DNA from: Sphingobium chlorophenolicum
GTDB taxonomy: Bacteria > Pseudomonadota > Alphaproteobacteria > Sphingomonadales > Sphingomonadaceae
Length of the DNA stretch: 36,675 bases
Direction: 5' to 3'
Assembly: GCF_000722875.1 (NCBI RefSeq)
Contig: NZ_JFHR01000051.1
Coordinates: forward strand, 1-36,675
The translations under genes and the position numbers were made by a program. Of this stretch, positions 16,405 through 23,974 are shown piece by piece. Each line of letters begins with the position of its first letter. The first letter of the stretch is position 1. The notes beneath the pieces are model-generated. The model did no database searches, was not told the origin of the DNA, and was given only the letters and a program-made list of their open reading frames with translations.

Positions 16405-17562
16405 TCAGGCTGTCCGCGAAGAGGAGAGGGAGATTGTGGCGCGTGCCGCGTCGCGGCGCAGGAAGGCGACGCGGTCTTCGTCCAGCGTCACGCCCAGGCC
16501 GGGCCCATCCGGCACGGTAAGGTGAAAATCCCGATAGCGCAGAGGCTCGGTCAGGATTTCCTCGGTCAGCAGGAGCGGGCCGAAAAGCTCGGTCCCGAAG
16601 GGCAGGGCGGGGAAGGTCGCGAAGACATGCGCCGACGCCGCCGTGCCCACGGCCGCCTCCAGCATGGTGCCGCCATAGACGGCGATCCCCGCCGCCTGCG
16701 CCACGGCCTGCACTTCCTTCGCGGCGAACAGGCCGCCTGACTGCTCGATCTTCACGGCAAAGACATCGGCTGCCGCGGCCGTCGCATAGTCATGGGCGGT
16801 GGCGGGGCCTTGCAGCGCCTCGTCGGCCATGATCGGAATGGGCGAGCGCGCGGCGAGCCGGGCCATCCCGGCGCGGTTGTGGCGGATAATGGGTTGTTCG
16901 ACGAGGTCGCATCCGGCGTCGGCCAGCATCTCGACGCCCTTGCGGGCCGTTGTCTCGTCCCATGCCATGTTGACGTCGACCCGGACGCTGGCCCGGTCGC
17001 CTAGCGCCTTCTTGATCGCGGCGACATGCGCCACGTCGTCGCGCAGCGGCCGTTTGCCGATCTTGAGCTTGAAGGCGTTGTGTCGGCCGCTGTCGATCAT
17101 GCGTTCGGCCTCTTCGATATCGCCGTCCGTATTGCCGCTCGCAAGCGTCCACAGCACCGGCAACCGGTCGGTCACCCGCCCGCCCAGCAATTCGCTGACC
17201 GGCAGGCCGACGCGCTTGCCCTGGGCGTCGAGCAGGGCCGTTTCCACCGCGCATTTGGCGAAATGATTGCCCACGACATGCCTGGCGATCATGTTCATCA
17301 GCGGCGCGATGCGGGTCGCATCCCCGGCGCGCAGGATGGGTTCGAAATATGTGTCGATGGCGAGCTTGATGCCCTCCGGACTTTCGGGGCCGTAGGACAG
17401 GCCGCCGATGGTCGTGGCTTCCCCGATCCCGACGATCCCGTCGCTGCAATGCAGGCGGACGATGCACAGCGTCTGCGCGTGCATCGTCGCCATGGCAAGG
17501 ACGTGCGGCCGGATTGCCGGCACGTCGACCAGAAACGTCTCGACCCGTTCGATGCGGATCAC
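16405..17562 (-). CDS. catB: Muconate cycloisomerase
   Basis: This 385-residue enolase-superfamily enzyme has a capping domain (about 1-125) and a barrel domain with the catalytic set: the KxK lysines in AFKLKIGKR, metal ligands in VDVNMAWDE, VEQPI and IMADEA, and the opposite-face lysine in VFAVKIEQSGG. This matches muconate lactonising enzymes, which turn cis,cis-muconate into muconolactone. The start is a GTG at 17562 overlapping the amidase stop as GTGA, giving VIRIERVETFLVDVPAIRPH, the normal N-terminus; the open frame extends 23 codons upstream without similarity. Coupling to the amidase gene and adjacency to catC make it part of the catabolic operon. A chloromuconate role is possible but unsupported. 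Confidence 0.93.
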   Translation of the reverse strand: MIRIERVETFLVDVPAIRPHVLAMATMHAQTLCIVRLHCSDGIVGIGEATTIGGLSYGPESPEGIKLAIDTYFEPILRAGDATRIAPLMNMIARHVVGNHFAKCAVETALLDAQGKRVGLPVSELLGGRVTDRLPVLWTLASGNTDGDIEEAERMIDSGRHNAFKLKIGKRPLRDDVAHVAAIKKALGDRASVRVDVNMAWDETTARKGVEMLADAGCDLVEQPIIRHNRAGMARLAARSPIPIMADEALQGPATAHDYATAAAADVFAVKIEQSGGLFAAKEVQAVAQAAGIAVYGGTMLEAAVGTAASAHVFATFPALPFGTELFGPLLLTEEILTEPLRYRDFHLTVPDGPGLGVTLDEDRVAFLRRDAARATISLSSSRTA

Positions 17563-18866
17563 GCCTGCGCTCCATATTGTTCGCGCACCAGATCGGCGAC
17601 GCCCATGCGCTCCAATATGGAGGTCGGACACATGAAGGTGACGCGGACCACGCCCGGCAGGCGGCTGATTTCGATGGAGCCAGCGATGGTGGCCCGGTTC
17701 AATATCTCGTCCAGCGGCAGGCCGGTCACCTGCGCCGCGCGCGCCAGGCCGTTATCCGTCGCATCGTTCAGCGTGCGTCCCGATCCGATGAAGGTGATCG
17801 GCGCATTGTCCTCGATCGACTTCTGGCCATAGCGATCCGCCAGCCGCCTGATCGCCGCGCTTTCCTCGCTGCTCATCGGCTGCGCCAGGAAGGGCAGATC
17901 CTCGCGATGTTGCAGCAGGATCGGGCCTTCCAGCTTCAGGCCCTTGATGACCTTCACTTCCAGTTCGACGACGCCGGACACGTCGGTGGCATGCCCGGCA
18001 ATCTCGCCATTGCCCTGCTGGGCGTGCATGTCGCCCATATAGATGCCGCCGCCGGGCACCTTCACGGGGCAGATGAGGATGGCGCCTTCACGGACCGAAT
18101 TGGTGTCCATATGGCCGTCGGTCTTATGCTCGTTCAACTCTTCCCGCGTGAAGCTGTAGCCGTGGGGCGCGTCGATCAGGAAGGAGCCGAAATCGCCCGC
18201 ATTGTGGGAATCGGGCAGGTCGCGGGAAGGGGTGGTGCCGATATTGCCCAGGAAGGGGCGCATGCGGCTCGCCAGACCGGAAATGTCGGCGCGGGCAAGG
18301 GCGAGGATGGAATGCTGATCCGCATGGTCGGGCATCGCGGCGACATTGCGCGCGTCGGCGGCAAGCCTGTCGGCGACGTCCTTGCCGACCGTCAGCGACA
18401 CCTTGTTCTCGCGGTCGAGCACGATGACATAGCCGTTGGAGAAGCGGAACGCGCTGACCTCCGCTCCGCAGCCGTCGCAGCGAACCGCTTCCTCGCCAAT
18501 GCCCTCAATATGGCTGGAGGGGCTTTGCGCGCCGCAACTGGGGCAGAGCTTCGCAACGAAGGGGTCGCCCAGATAACGGCCCTCGACAAATTCCATGACG
18601 CCCGACGAGGTGGCGAGCGACGTCACCTGGACGGTCTTGAGCTTGATCGCGATGGCGTCGCCGACTTCCGCGCCTTCGACCAGGACGGGGCGGGTCACTT
18701 CATGGCCGCCCTGGAATTTGGGCGTGATCATCGGACCCCAGCAGCCGGGCGGGGTGCCTGTGCGGATGGTGCCGCCGTCCTTGACCGTGCCGGCCGGTTC
18801 TATCCCCGGTCCGACGATGCCGCCGCTATAATCATAGACTTCAATATGCGATCGTGCGTCAGACAT
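17559..18866 (-). CDS. Acetamidase/formamidase family protein with a zinc-ribbon-like insertion
   Basis: The 435-residue protein belongs to the acetamidase/formamidase family (PF03069). It shows the early GPIxPKFQGGHE-type region, SHNAGDFGSFLIDAPHG, GGGIYMGDMHAQQGNGEIAGHA with the metal-binding Asp/His/Glu residues, and a C-terminal DAxDNGLARA-type motif. Members hydrolyse formamide, acetamide or other small amides. Unusually, residues 108-133 contain CPSCG and, 18 residues after it, CDGCG, a four-cysteine zinc-ribbon arrangement. The ATG at 18866 follows GAGGGTAG; the frame is open seven codons upstream. It sits between a Rieske oxygenase set and catB, so an amide or formyl group may be released in this pathway. 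The substrate is unknown. Confidence 0.85.
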   Translation of the reverse strand: MSDARSHIEVYDYSGGIVGPGIEPAGTVKDGGTIRTGTPPGCWGPMITPKFQGGHEVTRPVLVEGAEVGDAIAIKLKTVQVTSLATSSGVMEFVEGRYLGDPFVAKLCPSCGAQSPSSHIEGIGEEAVRCDGCGAEVSAFRFSNGYVIVLDRENKVSLTVGKDVADRLAADARNVAAMPDHADQHSILALARADISGLASRMRPFLGNIGTTPSRDLPDSHNAGDFGSFLIDAPHGYSFTREELNEHKTDGHMDTNSVREGAILICPVKVPGGGIYMGDMHAQQGNGEIAGHATDVSGVVELEVKVIKGLKLEGPILLQHREDLPFLAQPMSSEESAAIRRLADRYGQKSIEDNAPITFIGSGRTLNDATDNGLARAAQVTGLPLDEILNRATIAGSIEISRLPGVVRVTFMCPTSILERMGVADLVREQYGAQA

Positions 18867-18920
18867 TGGAACTACCCTCATTCTCAATTTCCAGTAAGGC
18901 AGGCTGTATCGCCGACGCTT

Positions 18921-19265
18921 TCAAAGCGCGGCGTCGCCGTCGGTGCGCACGAAGCGCCTTGCGTCGAAGCTGTAGGGCACCGCGCTGCTTCCGCCGTAAA
19001 GCTCATGGTGCGGGGATGCCTCGGCAAAGGCGCATGCCAGCAGGAAGAGATTGTGCACATCCTCCGGCATGCCGGTAGCCGGGTGCTGCGACAGCAAGGC
19101 GAGTATGTCGTCCAGGCGCGGCATCATCGCGTCGTACAGCGCCTTGAAGTCATCCTTGCTGGCGGACCAGCGGATTTCGCTGCGCGCATTCTCGCTGGGC
19201 CGCGCCCATTGAGCGGCAAAGGGCGCGAGGTCGGCGAAGGGGGCGGGAAGGGTGGGATGGGTCAT
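18921..19265 (-). CDS. Small conserved protein paired with a Rieske oxygenase (paralogue of 25182-25553)
   Basis: I do not recognise a family for this 114-residue protein. It is clearly paralogous to the product of 25182-25553: both share a pattern like ALYDxMxxRLxxxLA, LPExxHxLxxLAxxxAEhxPHxELY, GSxxVPYxF and ARRFV near the C-terminus. There is no signal peptide or membrane span. It starts 11 bases after the stop of Rieske alpha 1, on AGGAAA with an ATG at 19265 (earlier TTG and ATG codons at 19280 and 19271 are possible). Constant pairing with a Rieske alpha and a SnoaL-like subunit suggests an accessory subunit or maturation factor; this is inference. Confidence 0.8.
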   Translation of the reverse strand: MTHPTLPAPFADLAPFAAQWARPSENARSEIRWSASKDDFKALYDAMMPRLDDILALLSQHPATGMPEDVHNLFLLACAFAEASPHHELYGGSSAVPYSFDARRFVRTDGDAAL

Positions 19266-19276
19266 GATCATTTTCC

Positions 19277-20515
19277 TCAAGCCGCAAGGAAGCTGTCGAG
19301 CGTGCGGGCGGCGTGGCGGATCAGGAATTCCTGATCCATCAACTGCATTTCATCGATCGTGCCGGACATGATGCCGGTGAACGTGTCTTCCATGGTGGCC
19401 GTGTCCTCCAGCCAGGCGTTACGGTGCAGCGCGTTCACATGCTGCTGCGCCACCTGTTCCGCGGCGGTTTGCGCGGGGCGGAAATAGTTGATGCCTTCCC
19501 ACAGGGTCCGTCCGTGGTCGAGCGGCCAGAACTGATGAGTGAAGAAGGACATGCCGGGATAGCCGCAACCCGACGCCAGATGGATGATGAAGTTCGGGAA
19601 GAGGTTGGGCAGTTCGAACTGGAAATCCGCGCGCCGTTCGGGGTTGATCGCCGGGGGCAACTGGTCCGGGCGCGGCCGGTGGCGTTCGGTGTTGCTCAGC
19701 ATCGATGCGAAGGCAAGGGTAGAGGGCGCCGTGTCCATGCCCGCGCCATAGATGGTGGACGAGGCGTGGGGACCCATCAGCTTGAAGTCGCGATGATCGA
19801 CGCCCTGGAAACCGGGCAGCGATCCCGCATGGATCGTCGGCACATGATAGCCTTCGCTGAAGGCGTAATGCGCGACCTTCCAGTTGCAGTTGAGCACCGT
19901 CGAATAGCGGAAGGCCGTGGTCGATTCCGCATAGGGATAGCCGCCGAACAGCTTTCCGAAGTCGCCCAGATAGTCCGTCAGCGATTGCGCCGGTTCGGCA
20001 TCGAAGTTGATGAAGACGAAGCCTTCCCAGATGTCGCAATGGATTTCCCGCAGGCCAAGGCAGGCGGTGTCGAGCTTGCCGAACCGTTCCTTCATCGGCA
20101 CGGAACGCAGCGGCCCGTCGGTGGAGAAGACCCAGCCGTGGAAGCGGCACGTCACCACATTGGCGCGCGAACGGCCGAAGGTTTCGAAGCCGGTCGTCGG
20201 CACCACCTTGTTGCCGCGATGGGTGCAGACATTGTGGAAGGCGCGGATATTGCCGTCCTTGCCCCGGAAGATCAGGACGGAGGCGTCGGCGACCGGCAGT
20301 TCCTTGACCTTGTAATCGCCGACATTCGGCAATTCCCATGTCGTCGCGACCTTCAGCCAGGTCTTCTTGAAGATCTTCTCGCGCTCCAGGTCGTAGATGG
20401 CGGGATCGCTGATCGCGCGCACCGATACCGGATCGACGCCCAGTTCCCTTCGGATATCTTCCGAACTGCGCGAGATATGGGCCAGATCCTCTGCCGTGAT
20501 CCCTGTGGTCATCAT
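19277..20515 (-). CDS. Rieske non-haem iron oxygenase, alpha subunit (copy 1)
   Basis: The 412-residue protein has a Rieske [2Fe-2S] domain with ligands Cys97-x-His99 and Cys123-x2-His126. The catalytic iron site is in NWKVAHYAFSEGYHVPTIH (Glu221, His224, His229), with a third carboxylate ligand probably Asp371 or Asp377 in WLEDTATMEDT. It would use electrons from a ferredoxin to hydroxylate or dealkylate an aromatic substrate. The spacer between the two halves of the Rieske motif is 23 residues against the common 15-18. It follows the SnoaL-like subunit gene by 56 bases and precedes the small paired gene by 11. GGAGAG precedes an ATGATG start. It is paralogous to copy 2 (23975-25168) along its length. 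Confidence 0.92.
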   Translation of the reverse strand: MMTTGITAEDLAHISRSSEDIRRELGVDPVSVRAISDPAIYDLEREKIFKKTWLKVATTWELPNVGDYKVKELPVADASVLIFRGKDGNIRAFHNVCTHRGNKVVPTTGFETFGRSRANVVTCRFHGWVFSTDGPLRSVPMKERFGKLDTACLGLREIHCDIWEGFVFINFDAEPAQSLTDYLGDFGKLFGGYPYAESTTAFRYSTVLNCNWKVAHYAFSEGYHVPTIHAGSLPGFQGVDHRDFKLMGPHASSTIYGAGMDTAPSTLAFASMLSNTERHRPRPDQLPPAINPERRADFQFELPNLFPNFIIHLASGCGYPGMSFFTHQFWPLDHGRTLWEGINYFRPAQTAAEQVAQQHVNALHRNAWLEDTATMEDTFTGIMSGTIDEMQLMDQEFLIRHAARTLDSFLAA

Positions 20516-20571
20516 TAACTCTCCGAATATTGAATAGGATTATGCCGCGCCTGCTCTTCAGGGAGCGGCGG

Positions 20572-21051
20572 TCAGGCGTCTGCGAGCGTGGCGGGCTTTT
20601 CGTTCCAGCCGTCGGGATAGTGGGAGATCAGGTCAGCCTGAAGCTCCAGCGAACGGAACTGCCAGCCTTTTGCGCCCTTCACGGCCGTGGCCAGGTAGCG
20701 GCCGCCGATCCAGTAGGCGCGGCCCCGTGCGGAACTTGCCGCTTCCCAAAGCATGAAGTCGACCGATGCACGGTCGCATGACGGGTGCAGGTCGGCCTTT
20801 GGCGAAACGAGATAGTGCAGGGTCCATTTGAAACCCTGATCCGCATTTCCCGCAACGCCCTCCGCAATCGCGTCGCCGCCCGAAATCGTGCCATATCGGT
20901 CGATCTTGAAGGAGGCGTCATCCGTGAAAAGCGGCCGCAGCATCTGCGCGGAGGGACCGGCGTCAAATGCGCGGGAAAGGTCGGCGATCAGCGTGTCGAT
21001 GTCGCGCAGCGCCTCCAGCCGGGTGATCCGCTCTTCCAATGTGCCGGGCAT
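20572..21051 (-). CDS. SnoaL/NTF2-like protein, Rieske beta-type subunit (copy 1)
   Basis: The 159-residue protein has the SnoaL-like/ring-hydroxylating beta pattern: a starting helix ERITRLEALRDIDTLIADLSRAFD, then LFTDDASFKI, a mid-region HYLVSP and a terminal strand GWQFRSLELQADLI. Beta subunits of Rieske oxygenases share this cone fold and have a structural role. I prefer that reading because the gene directly precedes Rieske alpha 1 and a matching gene accompanies alpha 2. The ATG at 21051 follows AGGATGG; the open frame upstream runs into the receptor's 3' end and shows no similarity. A stand-alone SnoaL enzyme such as a dehydratase is the alternative. Confidence 0.8.
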   Translation of the reverse strand: MPGTLEERITRLEALRDIDTLIADLSRAFDAGPSAQMLRPLFTDDASFKIDRYGTISGGDAIAEGVAGNADQGFKWTLHYLVSPKADLHPSCDRASVDFMLWEAASSARGRAYWIGGRYLATAVKGAKGWQFRSLELQADLISHYPDGWNEKPATLADA

Positions 21052-21071
21052 ATCATTCCATCCTGATGGGA

Positions 21072-21106
21072 GGGGCGCCGGTTCGCTGAACCAGGACCGG
21101 CGCCCC
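21072..21106 (-). terminator. GC-rich hairpin between receptor and oxygenase genes
   Basis: GGGGCGCCGGT and ACCGGCGCCCC form a perfect 11-base stem with a 13-base loop, seven bases past the receptor stop and 20 bases before the next ATG. No T-tract follows on the minus strand. It may lower read-through from the receptor gene into the catabolic genes or stabilise the receptor mRNA 3' end. Confidence 0.5.
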
Positions 21107-21112
21107 CAACTC

Positions 21113-23524
21113 TTAGAAAGTGCGGCGAGCGCTGAGGAACCATTCGCGCGGCCGGCCATAGGCGCCCTCGGTGATGCCGCCGAACGCATCGACGAAGCCC
21201 GAACCCAGATAGACCTTCTTGGTCAGGTTCTTGACGCCCAGCGTGATCAGCCAGGTGTCGGGCTCATCGCGATAGGCGATGGACGCGTTGACCAGGCTAT
21301 ATCCCTTCTGGACCAGCAGCGGGCTGTTCACGGCGTCGTTATAGACCGTCGAACGATAGGACCAGTCGACGCGGGGCGTGAACTTGCCGACGCCCGGCAC
21401 CTCGATATCGTATGAACCGCCCGCGCTCAGCGTCCACTTCGGCGCATTTTGCAGATGCGTGTCCTTCGTCACGCCGCTGTTGAGGGCGCGGATGTCGACC
21501 TGCCGATATTGGGCGTCCAGATAGCCGAGGCCCGCCTCCAGCTTCAGTTCTTCGGTCGGACGCGCCTGCAGTTCCAGTTCGACGCCCTTGATGCGCGCCT
21601 TGGCCGCATTCTGGATGATCGGGGCGAAACCAAGGACCGGATCGTTCACGGTGATCTGAAGATCGTCATAATCGTTGATGAACGCGGCGCCGTTCAGGCG
21701 AAGGCGACGGCCCAGCAGGTCGGACTTGAAGCCGATTTCATAGGTCGTGCTCGTTTCCGGGCGGAAGGACGGGATGTTCGCGAAAGGCGGGAACACGCGC
21801 TGGGTGAAGCCGCCGCCCTTGAACCCCTGCGAGTAGGAGGCATAGGTCAGGAATTCCGGCGACCAGCGATAGGAAAGGCTGGCCATCGGCGTCCAGGCCC
21901 GGTCCTTGATGGTCATCGTCCCGGCTGGGCCCATCAGCGGGTCGCCGTCCTGAAGGCCGGACCCGTCCGGATTGAAGGGCTGCCCCGTCAGGAAACCGGC
22001 GGCGACGACATATTGGTTTCCGTTGTCGAAGGTCTTCTTGTCCTCCGTCCAGCGGATGCCGCCCGTCAGGCTGAGATTCTCGACGATTTCGAAGGTCGCC
22101 TGACCGAATGCGGCCAGGCTGCGCCCGTCGAGGATCGCGCCGCTCATGAACACGGCATCGACGAGGTTGACGAGATCTTCGTGGTTGCCGCTTTCCTTCG
22201 AATAATATCCGCCGATCACCCAGTTCAGGCGGTTGTCGAAAGCGTCGCCCAGCAACTGGATTTCCTGCGAGAACTGATCCTGCTTCCAGTCGCTCTTGGT
22301 CTGGACGATGCTGGCCGGGCTATGGTCGGAATCGCGGGTCCAGAAGCCGGTCACCTTGCGGTAGGCGGTGATGGATTTGGCAGTGATCCCGCCGCCCAGA
22401 CGCCATTCGACAGTGCCGGAAAGGCCCCAGATGTTGAGGTCCGACGCCGATTCATAACGGCGCCTGCCGAAATTGTTGAACGTGTCGGAAACGGCCTGGA
22501 AGGTGCCGCCATGCCGATAGGGCGCCTGCGCCCACTGGCTGTTGTAGCAGCGCGTGTCCGACAGGCGCGCCGGATTGGCCAAATCGGTGCAGATGCCCGC
22601 CGCGCCCGAATAGACGCCGTTCCACACCTGTGCCGCCGGTGCATTCTCATCCACCGCGAGCATGACGTTGGGCGCCGACTTCTCGCGCGATCGGGTGCCG
22701 TCCGCGGCGAGGTTGATCGACAGGTTGCTGGTCGGTTCCAGTCTGAGGGCGAAGCGGCCTGCCAGCGTGTTGGTGTCGCCGAGGTCTGGCGCGAGCGGGA
22801 CCGTGCCTTTCACATAGCCGTCGCGCATGTGGTAGAAGCCGGAAAGGCTGGTGTAGACGCCATCGGCCAGCGGAATGTCGAGCGAACCCTTGATCTGGAC
22901 GCGGTTGTAGCTGCCGGTGGTCAGGTCAAGGCTGGCGCCCAGATCTTCCGAAGGCTTCTTGGTCACGACGCTGACGGCGCCGCCGATCGTGTTGCGGCCG
23001 AACAGGGTGCCCTGCGGCCCGCGCAGCACCTCGATACGTTCGACGTTCAGCACGTCGAGCACATTGCCCACGCCGCGCGAGATATAGACGCCGTCAAGGT
23101 AGAGGCCGACGCCCGGATCGGCCGACAATTGATAGTCGTTCTGGCCGATGCCGCGGATGAAAATGGCGGCGGTCGCGTTGCTGGCCGATACCGGCACGGA
23201 ACTGTTGAACTTCACGTTCGGCGTGAAGTCGCCGATCTGCGTCACATTGTCGATGCCGCGCTGCGCCAGCCCTTCGGAAGTGACGGCGGAGATCGAAATC
23301 GGCGTGTCCTGCAGCGATTCCGCGCGGCGCCGGGCGGTGACGGTGATCTCTTCGATGCCGCCGGGCTGGCTGGCCGCGTCCTCCGGCGCTTGCTGCGCGA
23401 TGGCGGACGGGGCATGGCTCAGGCCGACCAGCGCGAGGCCGACGATCAGGGCGTGGAGCGATCCGGATTGCAGCGAAGAAATGCGGCGGCCGGATGATGT
23501 GCGTTTGCAGGCATGTGAATTCAT
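21113..23524 (-). CDS. TonB-dependent outer-membrane receptor (catabolic type)
   Basis: The 803-residue receptor has a signal peptide (cut near SAIAQQ, about 44) and a TonB box EEITVTARRR (58-67). The plug includes AIFIRGIGQNDYQLSADPGV and RIEVLRGPQGTLFGRNTIGG, and the barrel ends in WFLSARRTF with the terminal Phe needed for assembly. The ATG at 23524 follows AAGGGAG. It is the first gene of the long minus-strand cluster leading to the Rieske, amidase and cat genes, so it probably imports that pathway's substrate; a hairpin after it may reduce read-through. It belongs to the same sphingomonad receptor group as 10837-13110 but is a separate, diverged protein. Confidence 0.92.
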   Translation of the reverse strand: MNSHACKRTSSGRRISSLQSGSLHALIVGLALVGLSHAPSAIAQQAPEDAASQPGGIEEITVTARRRAESLQDTPISISAVTSEGLAQRGIDNVTQIGDFTPNVKFNSSVPVSASNATAAIFIRGIGQNDYQLSADPGVGLYLDGVYISRGVGNVLDVLNVERIEVLRGPQGTLFGRNTIGGAVSVVTKKPSEDLGASLDLTTGSYNRVQIKGSLDIPLADGVYTSLSGFYHMRDGYVKGTVPLAPDLGDTNTLAGRFALRLEPTSNLSINLAADGTRSREKSAPNVMLAVDENAPAAQVWNGVYSGAAGICTDLANPARLSDTRCYNSQWAQAPYRHGGTFQAVSDTFNNFGRRRYESASDLNIWGLSGTVEWRLGGGITAKSITAYRKVTGFWTRDSDHSPASIVQTKSDWKQDQFSQEIQLLGDAFDNRLNWVIGGYYSKESGNHEDLVNLVDAVFMSGAILDGRSLAAFGQATFEIVENLSLTGGIRWTEDKKTFDNGNQYVVAAGFLTGQPFNPDGSGLQDGDPLMGPAGTMTIKDRAWTPMASLSYRWSPEFLTYASYSQGFKGGGFTQRVFPPFANIPSFRPETSTTYEIGFKSDLLGRRLRLNGAAFINDYDDLQITVNDPVLGFAPIIQNAAKARIKGVELELQARPTEELKLEAGLGYLDAQYRQVDIRALNSGVTKDTHLQNAPKWTLSAGGSYDIEVPGVGKFTPRVDWSYRSTVYNDAVNSPLLVQKGYSLVNASIAYRDEPDTWLITLGVKNLTKKVYLGSGFVDAFGGITEGAYGRPREWFLSARRTF

Positions 23525-23974
23525 AGTGGCTCCCTTTTTGGCTGATTATCTTTATCGTTATGGTTTGCCCGCCCGGCTGCGCTTCACGCGTCGGATCGGT
23601 TTTCGTTGCTCCCGGAACTGCGGTGGCGTCCGCTCCCGAACGCACGCACATAACGAACCCAGATGCGGGTTGCGCGCTAGCCTGCTGCTGCGGAGTTGGA
23701 CATCTGAGCGCGACGGAGTGCCGGGGCGGGATGTCGATACAGGCTGGGCCGCGTGGATAAATTGACGGACCTCAAATCCCCCCTCCCCATCTGTCGATGG
23801 GGAGGAATTGGACAGGTCTTCTTCCCACCCAAATCACGCATTCCTCCTTTGATGCCGCCGCAGGCTAACGGGCACGGGGATGGGCTAGCGGGCCAGGGCC
23901 GACGCGGACATCATTCATCCAGAAACTCAGCCATTCGGCCGTCAGCAACCGGTCGAACCTACAAGGACAGCAGA
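23525..23974. other. Divergent intergenic region between the two oxygenase clusters
   Basis: This 450-base gap must hold promoters for the minus-strand receptor-oxygenase-cat cluster and for the plus-strand second oxygenase set. It includes repeat copy E. I saw no convincing gene, and no operator I could defend, although an AraC-type regulator nearby (26820-27848) makes direct-repeat sites worth seeking. The ribosome binding site for the plus-strand gene is AAGGACAG at 23963-23970. Confidence 0.6.
23753..23837 (+). repeat. MITE-like repeat, copy E (short, degenerate)
   Basis: The left end GTGGATAAATTG (23753-23764) is a diverged family terminus. The interior carries the hairpin CCTCCCCATCTGTCGATGGGGAGG. 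The right side ends with CCACCCAAATCAC (23825-23837), the exact complement of the family's left inner block, with the outer terminal repeat lost. It is thus a shortened copy with two left-type ends facing each other. Confidence 0.6.

Noticed and set aside
17514..19334. A 606-codon open frame antisense across the amidase and the small Rieske-linked gene
   Set aside because: It spans several real genes on the other strand and shows no domain.
21449..23497. A 682-codon open frame antisense to a TonB receptor
   Set aside because: The receptor on the other strand has a signal peptide, TonB box, plug and barrel. The antisense product has no recognisable feature.
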